Notes: generated by a model not told the origin, from the letters alone. A stretch of DNA of 64,000 nt from Ruminococcus sp. (GCA_017472145.1 JAFUQX010000025.1:1-64000), one strand, 5' to 3'. Shown: positions 44,653 through 53,766, numbered from the stretch's first letter. Made by a program: numbers and translations.

Positions 44653-45558
44653 TCAGACATTCAGATGCTTACGAATGGCGAATACAGTACCCAGCGCACC
44701 AAACAGTGTGCCGGCGCCAAGGTAAGCAATGGTAACAGGCATCACCGCATCCTCAAATGGAACGATACTTGTCATTCCAAAAATCGACATGAATGTCGTC
44801 TCCTGGGTGAGAAGGTCGATCATGGCATCATACCCCAGCCATGTGACCGCAAGAGCACCGACGCCGGCCAGAAGTCCGGTGATCATGCCCTCTACAAAGA
44901 AGGGGAACCGGATAAAGGCATTGGTCGCACCTACATACTTCATAATCTGAATTTCAGCACGCCGTGAAAATACACTGGCCTTGGTGGTGTTTGCGATGAT
45001 CACGATCGAAATGATGATCAGCGCAAGAATGATCACACCGCAGACCATGGTGATGATCCGCCGCAGCTCTGTAAGTATCTGCACGAGATCCAGCGGAGCC
45101 CGCACATGCTCAATATGCTCCAGCGCACCGATCTGCGCCAGCGTCTCATCCATTCTTGAAATATCCGCCACCCGGATGCGATACGCATCGATCAGCGGAT
45201 TGTCATCCCCAAGTGAATCAAACAGCATCTCATAGTCCGACATGCTGCTTTTCAGATCCTCAAAGGACTCCTCCTTTGAATAAAAGGTTACCTCAGCGAT
45301 GTTGTCCATACGGCTCAGCTGTCCGTAGAGATCGCTGATCTCCATATCGGTCGTATCCTCCTGAAGGTAGATAATGACCTCATTTTTATCTTCGAGACCG
45401 CCGACCATCGAGGTAATGTTGATAAAGAACAATACGGAAATACCAACCAGAAGCAGCGAAATCATCAGCACGCAGAAAGATGCGAATGCCATCATCCGGT
45501 TTTTCCAGATATTCTCAACACCCTGACCCAGCAGGTATCTGACACCACTAGCTCTCAT
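44653..45558 (-). CDS. ftsX: cell division protein FtsX
   Basis: A 301-residue permease-like protein with four membrane helices (about 25-48, 175-200, 222-245 and 268-290) and an external loop between the first two that contacts the hydrolase. LLGQGVENIWKNRMMAFAS is the typical start. With FtsE it transmits ATP-driven movements to an EnvC-like hydrolase, here the next gene. It overlaps ftsE by 11 bases. Confidence 0.95.
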   Translation of the reverse strand: MRASGVRYLLGQGVENIWKNRMMAFASFCVLMISLLLVGISVLFFINITSMVGGLEDKNEVIIYLQEDTTDMEISDLYGQLSRMDNIAEVTFYSKEESFEDLKSSMSDYEMLFDSLGDDNPLIDAYRIRVADISRMDETLAQIGALEHIEHVRAPLDLVQILTELRRIITMVCGVIILALIIISIVIIANTTKASVFSRRAEIQIMKYVGATNAFIRFPFFVEGMITGLLAGVGALAVTWLGYDAMIDLLTQETTFMSIFGMTSIVPFEDAVMPVTIAYLGAGTLFGALGTVFAIRKHLNV

Positions 45559-46237
45559 TGATCAAATTTCCTCCAACGATCTCATCAAAGACGATCTGTC
45601 CCTGATTGATATTGATAATTCTTCCGCCGAACTGCCGCACCAGATTATGCTCATGGGTAACCATAAGAATGGTCGTACCGATCTCATTGATGCTCTGAAG
45701 CAGCTCAACGATTTCATAGGACATCTCCGGGTCAATATTGCCCGTAGGCTCGTCCGCAATAATCAGCTGAGGGTCATTTACCAGCGCACGGGCAATCGCC
45801 ACACGCTGCATCTCGCCGCCGGACAGCTCGTTCGGATAGTTCCTGGCCTTGTCCGAAAGTCCGACCAGATTGATTACATAGGAAACCCGCTTCTTGATAT
45901 ACTTCGGCGGTGCGTCAATTACACGCATTACAAATGCGATGTTCTCATATACCGTCATAGACGGAATCAGACGGAAATCCTGAAATACAAATCCGATGGT
46001 TCTGCGCAGAGCCGGAATCCGGCGGCGGCGCAGCTTGTTCAGATTGTAGCCGTTGACAAAAATCGATCCGCTGCTGGGATTGATCTCCTTCAGGATCAGC
46101 TTGATCATGGTGCTCTTGCCTGCGCCGGACGGGCCGACTACAAAGGCAAAGTCACCGTCATTGATTCTCAGATTGACATGATGCAGTGCATCCACTCCGC
46201 CGGAGTAGACAACAGACACATCTCTCATTTCTATCAT
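45548..46237 (-). CDS. ftsE: cell division ATP-binding protein FtsE
   Basis: A 229-residue ABC ATPase. Walker A GPSGAGKSTMIKL, signature LSGGEMQRVAIARAL and Walker B LIIADEPTGNID are all present. The start at 46237 gives MIEMRDVSVVYSGG, the usual FtsE opening; an upstream in-frame TTG overlaps the binding site. It forms the ftsE-ftsX-M23 unit, possibly read from the regulator gene upstream, since only 43 bases separate them. Confidence 0.95.
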   Translation of the reverse strand: MIEMRDVSVVYSGGVDALHHVNLRINDGDFAFVVGPSGAGKSTMIKLILKEINPSSGSIFVNGYNLNKLRRRRIPALRRTIGFVFQDFRLIPSMTVYENIAFVMRVIDAPPKYIKKRVSYVINLVGLSDKARNYPNELSGGEMQRVAIARALVNDPQLIIADEPTGNIDPEMSYEIVELLQSINEIGTTILMVTHEHNLVRQFGGRIININQGQIVFDEIVGGNLINES

Positions 46238-46280
46238 GGTTGCCCACAATTCCTTTCACAGAAAAATTTTCTGCCGAAAC

Positions 46281-47366
46281 TTAGAACTTGGCCGGGTTCG
46301 CAGACAGATACCGCTTCACCATCAGCGCAATCTTAAAGATAATTGCGTGGTCAAACTCTCTCAGGTCGAGTCCCGTCAGCTTCTTGATCTTTTCCAGACG
46401 ATACACCAGTGTATTGCGGTGTACGAACAGCTTGCGGGAGGTTTCGGACACGTTCAGATTGTTCTCGAAGAACTTCTGGATGGTAAACAATGTTTCATGA
46501 TCCAGAGATTCAATGCTGCCTCTCTTGAATACCTCTCTCAGGAAGGTCTCACACAGCGTGGTCGGCAGATTATAAATCAGACGGGCAATACCCAGATTAT
46601 CGTAGCTTACGATGGACTTGTCCGTATCGAATACCTTGCCCACTTCAATGGCCATCTGAGCCTCCTTGAAGGAACGGGACAGCTCCTTGACGCTGCCTAC
46701 GATCGTACCGATACCAACATTGACACGGGTATAGAACTCGCTGCTGAGGGTATCCGCAATGGAACGGGCCAGCTTCTCCAGATCCCTTGCATCTACAGAG
46801 CCCTTGATCTCCTTGACCAGAACGATATCAGACTCGGAAATGGTGAATACAAAGTCCTTGTTCTTATCCGGGAACAGGTTCTGGATGACATCATAAGCCG
46901 AAACATCGTTGGCAGATACGATACGGATCAGCAGAACCACACGGTTTACCTCTGCGCTGAAGTGCAGCTCACGGGCCTTGATCACAATATCGCCCGGCAG
47001 CACGTTGTCCAGAACCACATTCTTGATGAAGTTGTTCCGGTCATACTTCTCATCATAATACTGCTTGATGTTGTACAGAGAAATAGCCAGAATGTTGGCA
47101 TACTTCGCAGCCGCCTCGTCTGTGCCCTCCACAAACACCGCATACTCCGGCTTTGCATGAGAGCCAAAGGGCTTGTAGGTATATCCGTCCCGAATGAAGA
47201 TATCGTGTACATCACTCAGGTCCAGAGAAACGAACTCATTGGTCGTGCCGACCTTTGTCAAGTCGCTGCAGGCAATGATGATGGCCGCATCATCCACTAC
47301 GCCGATAACGGCGTCGATGGTATCTCGCATCTGGTGAACAAGTCCCTGAAATAATCTGTTTGACAT
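46281..47366 (-). CDS. PucR/CdaR-type helix-turn-helix regulator
   Basis: A 361-residue regulator. The C-terminal PucR-type helix-turn-helix is clear (FENNLNVSETSRKLFVHRN followed by TLVYRLEKIKKLTGLDLR). The N-terminal half (MSNRLFQGLVHQMRDTIDAV) resembles the sugar-diacid-binding domain of CdaR proteins, and the middle a GGDEF-like fold seen in this family. Start at 47366 with AAAGGA eight bases upstream. It lies between argS and ftsE; no metabolic operon is adjacent, so its targets are unknown. A 13-base palindrome lies upstream at 47453-47465. Confidence 0.85.
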   Translation of the reverse strand: MSNRLFQGLVHQMRDTIDAVIGVVDDAAIIIACSDLTKVGTTNEFVSLDLSDVHDIFIRDGYTYKPFGSHAKPEYAVFVEGTDEAAAKYANILAISLYNIKQYYDEKYDRNNFIKNVVLDNVLPGDIVIKARELHFSAEVNRVVLLIRIVSANDVSAYDVIQNLFPDKNKDFVFTISESDIVLVKEIKGSVDARDLEKLARSIADTLSSEFYTRVNVGIGTIVGSVKELSRSFKEAQMAIEVGKVFDTDKSIVSYDNLGIARLIYNLPTTLCETFLREVFKRGSIESLDHETLFTIQKFFENNLNVSETSRKLFVHRNTLVYRLEKIKKLTGLDLREFDHAIIFKIALMVKRYLSANPAKF

Positions 47367-47609
47367 GAATAACATCCTTTCATTTTTTATGTCGTTTTTG
47401 TCAGATGCAGGCCCTTGGACCTGTACATCATGAAGCGCTGCGGCTTAACATATTACAAATTGTAACACATTTTCCTCCGCAACATATAGATTTTTTGTTA
47501 ATCTTACGGATACCGCCGCTTCTTCCGGCATTTTCCGCCGGATCATTTCCGGGATATTTCCGGAAGCGCCGAAGCTTTTCTGTATCCAAATTGTAATCAT
47601 TTACCAGAC

Positions 47610-49301
47610 TTACATCTTTTCCGGACAGTCCACCTTCAGAATCTGCAGCGTGTTGCAAAGGGCCTGACGAGCGGCACTGCACAGCTGAAGACGGGCCAGC
47701 TGAAGCTTCGTTGTTTCTGCATGCTTTACGCTGCATGCGTCATAGAACTTGTGGAACAGATTGGCAAGCTCTGTAGCATATTTTGTGATCCTGGACGGGT
47801 CATAGGTCTTAGCTGCACTGTCGATCTCTGCCGGAAGAGCTGCGATATGACGGATCAGCTCGATCTCCTGAGGCTTGTCCAACAGATCCGGAAGCGCTGT
47901 ATCTGCATTGGCAGCGGATACGCCTTCTTCCTCCAGATTCCGCAGAATGCTGCAAATTCTTGCATGGGCATACTGAACATAATATACCGGATTCTGGGAG
48001 GACTGCTCCACAGCCAGATCCAGGTCAAACTCAAAGTGGGAGTTGGCCTCACGGGTATTGAAGAAGAATCTTGCTGCATCGATGGGGATCTCTTCCAGCA
48101 GGGTAACCAGTGTAATGGCCTTGCCGCTGCGCTTGGAGAGCTTGACGACCTCCCCGTCCCGCATGAGCATAACCATCTGCATCAGAACCACATCCAGACG
48201 GCCCGCATCCACGCCCAGAGCCGTCAGAGCGGCCTTGAGACGGGGCACATATCCATGATGGTCGGCGCCCAGAATGTCGATGGCCTTGTCATAATTACGG
48301 GTTACCAGCTTGTCGTAGTGATAGGCAATATCCGGTACAATATAGGTAGGAATGCCGTTGGCCCGAACCAGGACGAAGTCCTTGTCTGCGCCGAATTCGG
48401 TGGCCTTGAACCAGACAGCTCCTTCCTGCTCATAGGTATATCCGCGCTCGGTGAGCTGCTCGACGATGCGCTTTACGCTGCCATTGTTATGCAGGGTGCT
48501 TTCGCTGAACCAGTTGTCATATACAATGCGGTACTTCTTCAGGTCCCGTTCCAGACCAGCCACATTCTTGGGCAGTGCAAATTTTACCAGTGCGTCTCTG
48601 CGCTCTTTGGAATCAGCATTTACATAACGATCGCCGTTTTCTGCAATAAAGCTTTCCGCATGCTCCACAATATCTGCACCGTGATAGGCATCCTCCGGCA
48701 TTTCCACAGACGGGTCAAAATGCTGGAGATAGCGCACCTCCAGAGAGGTTGCAAACTTCTCGATCTGGTTGCCGGCATCATTGATATAGAATTCTCTCTG
48801 CGTATCGTAGCCGGCCCATTGCAGAATTTCCGCCAGGCTGTCGCCCAGTGCGCCGCCTCTTGCATTTCCCACATGCATAGGACCTGTGGGATTTGCAGAC
48901 ACGAACTCAACCAGCACACGCTGACCGGCGCCGGTGGCCGTGCGGCCATAGTTTTCCTTCTCCTCCAGGACGTTCTTCACCACGCCGGAGAACCAGCTTC
49001 TGCGCAGGAACAGGTTGATAAAGCCCGGCCCGGCGATCTCGGCCCGTTCAAAGGAGCTTCCCTCCAGAGCCAGGGCCCCGCAGATGAGCGCAGCGATATT
49101 TCTCGGCGGCATCCGGAAGGTCTTTGCGCTGACCATAGCCAGATTGGTTGCAAAATCGCCGTGAGACTTGTCAGCCGGAATCTCGATCTTAAAGGCCGGC
49201 ATCGGCTCAGCCGGAATCTTTCCTTCCGCAACCAGACGTCCTGCTGCATCCAGCAGCAGCTGATTCAGTTCGTCGGATGCAAGCTTAATACAATTTGCCA
49301 T
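47610..49301 (-). CDS. argS: arginyl-tRNA synthetase
   Basis: A 563-residue class Ia synthetase. It has the N-terminal Add-1 domain, the HIGH-like motif in SANPTGPMHVGNARGG, the GADHHGYVPRL segment, the KMSKS-like loop KLSKRSGKAI, and the C-terminal anticodon-binding helical domain ending in LQLCSAARQALCNTLQI. Length is typical. It follows the DUF1934 gene by 18 bases, a conserved pairing in Firmicutes (ywiB-argS). Confidence 0.97.
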   Translation of the reverse strand: MANCIKLASDELNQLLLDAAGRLVAEGKIPAEPMPAFKIEIPADKSHGDFATNLAMVSAKTFRMPPRNIAALICGALALEGSSFERAEIAGPGFINLFLRRSWFSGVVKNVLEEKENYGRTATGAGQRVLVEFVSANPTGPMHVGNARGGALGDSLAEILQWAGYDTQREFYINDAGNQIEKFATSLEVRYLQHFDPSVEMPEDAYHGADIVEHAESFIAENGDRYVNADSKERRDALVKFALPKNVAGLERDLKKYRIVYDNWFSESTLHNNGSVKRIVEQLTERGYTYEQEGAVWFKATEFGADKDFVLVRANGIPTYIVPDIAYHYDKLVTRNYDKAIDILGADHHGYVPRLKAALTALGVDAGRLDVVLMQMVMLMRDGEVVKLSKRSGKAITLVTLLEEIPIDAARFFFNTREANSHFEFDLDLAVEQSSQNPVYYVQYAHARICSILRNLEEEGVSAANADTALPDLLDKPQEIELIRHIAALPAEIDSAAKTYDPSRITKYATELANLFHKFYDACSVKHAETTKLQLARLQLCSAARQALCNTLQILKVDCPEKM

Positions 49302-49319
49302 AGTTTCAATCCTCTTTCT

Positions 49320-49745
49320 TTACGAGTCCTTTCTGCACACATCCAGATAAATTTCATTATCGGACATAAAAGCAGAATTGACATCGAGCGTATACTTTAA
49401 ATACAGACTGCCGCCGTTTTCGGACAAGCTGTTTTCGATCTTATGGGTAAAAATACCCACTGTAATATCTCCGAAGGGTGTGCCGTAAAGGCAGTAGTGC
49501 TTCTTGCCGGACTCGATCACCAGGTTGGAATTGGCCGAACCGGAGCGCACGATGGATACCAGCTCCGTGCCGTCCGCTGTAATAGTGGTAACAGCGCCCT
49601 CAAATCCCGTGGCATCGGAGTCCTCATAGGTGATTTTCCACACCCCGTCCGCCTTTTCAAAGGTGCCCTCGGTCATCAGCTCCGTCTCGGAGCGTTCATC
49701 CTCCGAGGTCTGCACACTGCGCAGCTTCAGACTGATTTTTTTCAT
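49320..49745 (-). CDS. DUF1934 (YwiB-type) beta-barrel protein
   Basis: A 141-residue protein of the DUF1934 family, thought to form a calycin-like beta barrel. It starts MKKISLKLRSVQTSEDERSE at 49745 with AAGGAG six bases upstream, while a longer reading into murI is rejected. The stretch LVIESGKKHYCLYGTPFGD and the last strand LKYTLDVNSAFMSDNE fit the family. It is encoded next to argS as in Bacillus. Function unknown. Confidence 0.85.
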   Translation of the reverse strand: MKKISLKLRSVQTSEDERSETELMTEGTFEKADGVWKITYEDSDATGFEGAVTTITADGTELVSIVRSGSANSNLVIESGKKHYCLYGTPFGDITVGIFTHKIENSLSENGGSLYLKYTLDVNSAFMSDNEIYLDVCRKDS

Positions 49746-49782
49746 TCTGTTCTCCTTGCTGTTGTTATATTTTTCTTTATCA

Positions 49783-50595
49783 TCAGAAATCACTGCGGAA
49801 AACGTCGCCGTGAACTTCCTCCTGAAGGAAGTACCGTGCATTCTCCTCAAACATTTCTGTACTGTCGCTTACATAGTATGTATTCCGTCCCTTTTCGGTC
49901 CGGTCACTGAGCAGACCCTGCTCAGTAAGACATTTCTTGGCATATTTGGCGGCCTCTGCTCCGGCGGAGATCAGCTTTACCTCCGGCCCCATAATATCAC
50001 CGATCAGGTCGGCGATCACCGGATAGTGGGTACATCCCAGGATCAGCACATCCACATTTTCCTTCCGGATCGGGGCGAGGTATTCCTCCGCCACCAGCCG
50101 TGTCACCGGATTGTGAAAATCCGTGTAGCCGTTTTCCACAAGATGAACAAACAGCGGACACGCCTGTGGAATCACCATCACATCCGGGTGTGTCTGTGCA
50201 ATGGCCTTGATGTAGCTTCCGCTCCTGATCGTGGCCGGCGTTCCGATTATGCCGATGCGCTTTTTCCTTGTCGCTTCACAGGCTGCTTCGATGGCCGGTG
50301 CGATCACCCCTGTAAAAGGCAGATCCGTCACAATGGGATGCTCTGCGGCCACAGAGCTTACCGTCCCGCAAGCTGCAATGATCATCTTGATCTTGTGCCG
50401 CCGCAGAAAGGCCACGTCCTCCTTTGCATACCGGAGGATGGTTTCCCGGCTTCTGCTGCCGTAGGGAATACGGGCCGTATCGCCGAAGTAGATGATATTT
50501 TCATTGGGCAGAATGCGGTTCAGCTCCTGTACAGCCGTAAGACCGCCCATACCGGAATCAAATACGCCGATGGCATCGTTCTTCATGTCACTCAC
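49783..50595 (-). CDS. murI: glutamate racemase
   Basis: A 270-residue racemase providing D-glutamate for peptidoglycan. The two catalytic cysteines are in AACGTVSS and LGCTHYP, and the N-terminus has IGVFDSGMGGLTAV. The start is taken at GTG (50595) with AGGGG six bases upstream; the ATG three codons later is possible. It lies between ddl and the DUF1934 gene, so D-Ala-D-Ala ligase and D-Glu supply share a unit. Confidence 0.95.
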   Translation of the reverse strand: MSDMKNDAIGVFDSGMGGLTAVQELNRILPNENIIYFGDTARIPYGSRSRETILRYAKEDVAFLRRHKIKMIIAACGTVSSVAAEHPIVTDLPFTGVIAPAIEAACEATRKKRIGIIGTPATIRSGSYIKAIAQTHPDVMVIPQACPLFVHLVENGYTDFHNPVTRLVAEEYLAPIRKENVDVLILGCTHYPVIADLIGDIMGPEVKLISAGAEAAKYAKKCLTEQGLLSDRTEKGRNTYYVSDSTEMFEENARYFLQEEVHGDVFRSDF

Positions 50596-50626
50596 TCACC
50601 GCCCCTGGCAGTGCTCCTTTCCTCAG

Positions 50627-51700
50627 TCAGCGTACACGCTCTGTATTATCCATAGCCTGCTCGATCAGCTTATCGACCAGATAGCTCTGCTCCATGCCCA
50701 GATTTTCCATGAGCTTGGGATACATGCTGATGCTGGTAAAGCCAGGCAGGGTATTGATCTCATTGAGATAGATCGTGCCTTCCTCGGTCAGGAAGAAATC
50801 TACGCGGGACAGTCCCTTGCAGCACAGAGCCTGATAAGCTCTGATCGCAATTTTCCGGATCTCATCGGACTGCTGATCGGTGATTCTCGCCGGAATATAC
50901 AGCTTCGATGAGCCGTTGATATATTTGTCGTCATAATCATAAAAGTCCGCTGCCGGCTCGATCTCGCCTACATAGGACGCAAAGGGAGTATCCTGACCGA
51001 ACACAGCGACCTCCAGTTCCTTGCCCTTGATGAATTCCTCCACAATGACCTTGCAGTCGTGGGAAAAGGCGATCTGAACCGCGTCCTTCAGCTCCTCCAG
51101 ATTATTGGCCTTGTTTACGCCCACAGAAGAGCCTGCATTGGCCGGCTTTACAAACAGCGGAAAGCCCAGCTTTTTACCAGCCTCCGCACACTTCTCATCC
51201 ATGCGGCTGATATCTCTCTGATAGATCGCAGTCCAGCGTGCTGTCCGGATCCCATTGTAATCCAGTACCGTATGGGTCATGCTCTTGTCCATGCAGATGG
51301 CACTGCTGAGCGTACCGCAGCCTACAAAGGGCAGCTTTGCCATTTCAAGCAGACCCTGGAGACGTCCGTCCTCGCCGTTGCGTCCGTGGAGCACCGGGAA
51401 TACCACATCGATCTTTTTAATGTATGTCTCTCCGTTTTCGATGGTAATGATCCCCTTGTGAATGGGATCGGGAGAAATGATGGCCGCAGCACAGTCCGGA
51501 TTGCGTTCCCATGCGCCGGATGCGATTTCATTTACATCCCCCGGGAAGTAGAGCCAGCGGCCCTTCCGGGTAATGCCCACGCAGACGACCTCGTATTTAT
51601 CCTTGGGAATGCTGTTGATAACGTTGGTTGCAGAAATCAGCGAAACATCGTGCTCGCTGGATACGCCGCCGAACAAAACGGCTACTCTTATTTTTGCCAT
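50627..51700 (-). CDS. ddl: D-alanine--D-alanine ligase
   Basis: A 357-residue ATP-grasp ligase making the D-Ala-D-Ala end of the peptidoglycan stem. It begins VAVLFGGVSSEHDVSLISA; VFPVLHGRNGEDGRLQGLLE and FVKPANAGSSVGVNKA are the family motifs, and the metal site is in LNEINTLPGFTSISMYPKL. The presence of Tyr or Phe instead of His at the subsite (YDYDDKYINGSS) argues for D-Ala-D-Ala rather than D-Ala-D-Lac specificity, tentatively. Own promoter at 51777-51805. Confidence 0.95.
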   Translation of the reverse strand: MAKIRVAVLFGGVSSEHDVSLISATNVINSIPKDKYEVVCVGITRKGRWLYFPGDVNEIASGAWERNPDCAAAIISPDPIHKGIITIENGETYIKKIDVVFPVLHGRNGEDGRLQGLLEMAKLPFVGCGTLSSAICMDKSMTHTVLDYNGIRTARWTAIYQRDISRMDEKCAEAGKKLGFPLFVKPANAGSSVGVNKANNLEELKDAVQIAFSHDCKVIVEEFIKGKELEVAVFGQDTPFASYVGEIEPAADFYDYDDKYINGSSKLYIPARITDQQSDEIRKIAIRAYQALCCKGLSRVDFFLTEEGTIYLNEINTLPGFTSISMYPKLMENLGMEQSYLVDKLIEQAMDNTERVR

Positions 51701-51776
51701 GTGTAATAGCCCCTCTCTATGTGCAATTGATTCATTTATATGGCAAACAGACCATCATAAATGCAGTACCGTTTTT

Positions 51777-51805
51777 ATTTTATCACATTTCACTAAAATG
51801 TGCAA
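51777..51805 (-). promoter_or_regulatory. SigA-type promoter for ddl-murI
   Basis: TTGCAC (51805-51800) and TAAAAT (51782-51777), 17 bases apart on the minus strand. The leader of about 70 bases is A+T-rich. Confidence 0.65.
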
Positions 51806-51886
51806 GACCTTTTCCTCAAATCGCGCATTTTTTTACGCCTTCTCCCTGGCCAGCTCCGGTTTTTTTCTGAAATTCAAAAAAAGCTA

Positions 51887-51915
51887 TTGACAAGGAGAGA
51901 TAAATGTGGTATACT
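51887..51915 (+). promoter_or_regulatory. SigA-type promoter for rpmG-secE-nusG-rplK-rplA
   Basis: TTGACA (51887-51892) and TATACT (51910-51915), exactly 17 bases apart, divergent from the ddl promoter. Confidence 0.88.
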
Positions 51916-51945
51916 TTGATTACCTCTTTTATGGGGGTTATTTTT

Positions 51946-51996
51946 ATGCCTGTTTGCAGAAGGGAATTCCCGGCGCAGCACAGGACAGCCCTGTAA
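51946..51996 (+). other. possible 16-codon leader ORF before rpmG
   Basis: GGGGG (51933-51937) lies eight bases before an ATG that opens MPVCRREFPAQHRTAL and stops at 51996. It lies in the 150-base leader of rpmG. A hairpin of 11 base pairs follows at 52016-52040. Such a short ORF can arise by chance; translation is not shown. Confidence 0.3.
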
Positions 51997-52015
51997 GTCA
52001 GAGGGAGGCAAACGG

Positions 52016-52040
52016 CCTGGAGATCCTGCGGATTTCCGGG
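52016..52040 (+). promoter_or_regulatory. stable hairpin in the rpmG leader
   Basis: CCTGGAGATCC (52016-52026) can pair fully with GGATTTCCGGG (52030-52040), counting G-U pairs, around a TGC loop. It ends 15 bases before the AGGAGG site of rpmG and has no U tract, so it would act on translation or RNA stability rather than as a terminator. Confidence 0.5.
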
Positions 52041-52068
52041 AGAAGTAAATGATCAGGAGGTGCCGATA

Positions 52069-52218
52069 ATGAGAGTGAAGGTAACTTTGGCTTGTACAGA
52101 GTGCAAGCGTCGCAACTATGTAACCAAGAAGAACAAGCGCAACAATCCGGAGCGGATTGAGATGAACAAGCACTGCAAGTTCTGCCGGAAGCATACTTTG
52201 CACAAGGAAACAAAGTAA
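52069..52218 (+). CDS. rpmG: 50S ribosomal protein bL33
   Basis: A 49-residue bL33 of the zinc-binding form, with two CxxC motifs (CTEC and CKFC). It starts [25 protein letters not shown] lies nine bases upstream. It opens the rpmG-secE-nusG block typical of Firmicutes; the tRNA-Trp often found between rpmG and secE is absent. Confidence 0.97.
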   Translation: MRVKVTLACTECKRRNYVTKKNKRNNPERIEMNKHCKFCRKHTLHKETK

Positions 52219-52239
52219 CGATTGGAGGTTCTGAAGAAA

Positions 52240-52542
52240 ATGTCTGACAACACAAAAAACGCCGAACTCTCCGAGAAGGAAGAGAAGAAGGCGAAAAAGA
52301 CAAAGGATGCAGACTCCAAAAAATCCAAGAAGTCCGATAAGGACAAGAAGAGTGTTTTTGCACGAATTGCCAACTGGTTCAAGGATCTCAAGAGAGAATT
52401 CAAGCGTGTATCCTGGCCGACTAAGAAGACTGTTTTCAACAACACACTGGTCGTACTGAGTGTCGTTGTTCTGGGCAGTGTTTTTGTAGGTCTGCTTGAC
52501 CTGGGCTTCCTCAAGCTGATGGAAACCCTGATGAACCTGTAA
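52240..52542 (+). CDS. secE: preprotein translocase subunit SecE
   Basis: A 100-residue SecE with a long Lys/Asp/Glu-rich start (about residues 1-42), the conserved amphipathic segment FKDLKREFKRVSWPTKK and one membrane helix (about residues 68-90). It clamps the SecY channel. Start at 52240 with GGAGG 11 bases upstream; an upstream in-frame TTG has no site. The charged extension is longer than in Bacillus (about 60 residues in total there). Confidence 0.95.
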   Translation: MSDNTKNAELSEKEEKKAKKTKDADSKKSKKSDKDKKSVFARIANWFKDLKREFKRVSWPTKKTVFNNTLVVLSVVVLGSVFVGLLDLGFLKLMETLMNL

Positions 52543-52595
52543 TGGGAATTCTCATCTGCCAGCCGCACCATTAAATTGTACAGGAGGAAAGCATT

Positions 52596-53123
52596 ATGTC
52601 AGAAGCAGCAAAATGGTATGTCATCCACACTTATTCCGGCTATGAGAACAAGGTAGCGCAGGATATCGAAAAGGTCGTGGAAAACCGTAAGCTTCACGAT
52701 CTGATTCTTGAAGTCAGAGTTCCTACTGAACGGGTGACGGAAATCAATGACGGCAAAACAAAGGAAGTGGAACGCAAGACGTTCCCCAGCTATGTACTGC
52801 TGAAAATGGTCTATACAGATGATTCCTGGCACATTGTGAAAAACATTCGTGGTGTGACTGGATTTGTAGGCCCTGCATCAGAGCCGACTCCCCTTTCTGA
52901 AAAGGAAGTGGAAGCACTCGGCGTAGATCTCGGTACAAGCATTACTGTAAATTACGCTGTGGGCGATGCAGTTACTGTAATCGGCACAGCTATGGACGGC
53001 TTTACCGGTATCGTTCAAAATATCAATCTCGACGAAAATACCGTAGATGTTGCGGTTTCAATGTTCGGTCGGGAGACTCCGGCTACACTGGCTCTGAACC
53101 AGGTCGTAAAGCTGGACGACTAA
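52596..53123 (+). CDS. nusG: transcription antitermination factor NusG
   Basis: A 175-residue NusG. The NGN domain opens KWYVIHTYSGYENKVAQDIE, with GVTGFVGPASEPTPLSEKEV, and the KOW domain has GDAVTVIGTAMDGFTGIVQN near the C-terminus. It binds RNA polymerase and couples it with the ribosome. Placed between secE and rplK as in most bacteria. Confidence 0.97.
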   Translation: MSEAAKWYVIHTYSGYENKVAQDIEKVVENRKLHDLILEVRVPTERVTEINDGKTKEVERKTFPSYVLLKMVYTDDSWHIVKNIRGVTGFVGPASEPTPLSEKEVEALGVDLGTSITVNYAVGDAVTVIGTAMDGFTGIVQNINLDENTVDVAVSMFGRETPATLALNQVVKLDD

Positions 53124-53210
53124 ACGCTATCAATACGGAATTTATGAATTCCGGTGGGAGGGAACCGCTTTTGCGCTCCCGCCATTTACCACATTATGGA
53201 GGTGTGCATC

Positions 53211-53636
53211 ATGGCACAGAAAGTTACTGGATATATTAAGCTTCAGATTCCGGCAGGTAAGGCAACACCTGCTCCGCCTGTTGGTCCCGCACTGGGTCAG
53301 CACGGTGTAAATATCATGGCCTTCACCAAGGAGTTCAACGAAAGAACCAAGAATGACATCGGTATGATCATCCCGGTTGTTATCACCGTTTATGCGGACC
53401 GTTCTTTCACATTCATCACCAAGACTCCGCCCGCAGCCGTTCTGATCAAGAAGGCCTGCGGCATTGAGACTGCATCTGGTGTGCCGAACAAGAATAAGGT
53501 TGCAAACATTACCAAGGAACAGGTTCAGAAGATCGCAGAGCAGAAGATGCCTGACCTGAACGCAGGTTCTCTGGAAGCAGCGATGAGCATGATCGCTGGT
53601 ACTGCTCGTTCTATGGGCATTGTTGTTGTTGACTAA
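53211..53636 (+). CDS. rplK: 50S ribosomal protein uL11
   Basis: A 141-residue uL11, part of the GTPase-associated centre. It starts [20 protein letters not shown] and has [15 protein letters not shown] and the C-terminal [13 protein letters not shown] precedes the ATG; the in-frame ATG at 53154 lies in untranslated sequence and is rejected. Confidence 0.98.
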   Translation: MAQKVTGYIKLQIPAGKATPAPPVGPALGQHGVNIMAFTKEFNERTKNDIGMIIPVVITVYADRSFTFITKTPPAAVLIKKACGIETASGVPNKNKVANITKEQVQKIAEQKMPDLNAGSLEAAMSMIAGTARSMGIVVVD

Positions 53637-53661
53637 AACCGAAAAAGAATGCGGAGTGTCG

Positions 53662-53727
53662 GCGCAGCAAAGTACGGCTCTGACTTCTCAAATGGTGGGA
53701 GGAACATTCCGCTAACCGGCTCTGCGC
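53662..53727 (+). promoter_or_regulatory. probable uL1-binding leader between rplK and rplA
   Basis: GGTGGGAGGAACATTCCGC (53694-53712) and the following TAACC form a short hairpin with an asymmetric loop: GGT/ACC below and GGA/TCC above a GGGA/GCTA internal loop. An outer stem GCGCAG (53662-53667) / CTGCGC (53722-53727) may enclose it. Similar GTGGGAGG...CCGCTAACC elements stand before rplA in other Firmicutes and resemble the uL1 site on 23S rRNA. Autoregulation by uL1 is inferred. Confidence 0.5.
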
Positions 53728-53766
53728 ATAAGCACCCGGTATTACCACTGAATCAGGAGGAATATC

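Noticed and set aside
51700..52240. tRNA-Trp gene between rpmG and secE, as in many Firmicutes
   Set aside because: Only 21 bases separate the two genes, and no cloverleaf is seen in the leader.
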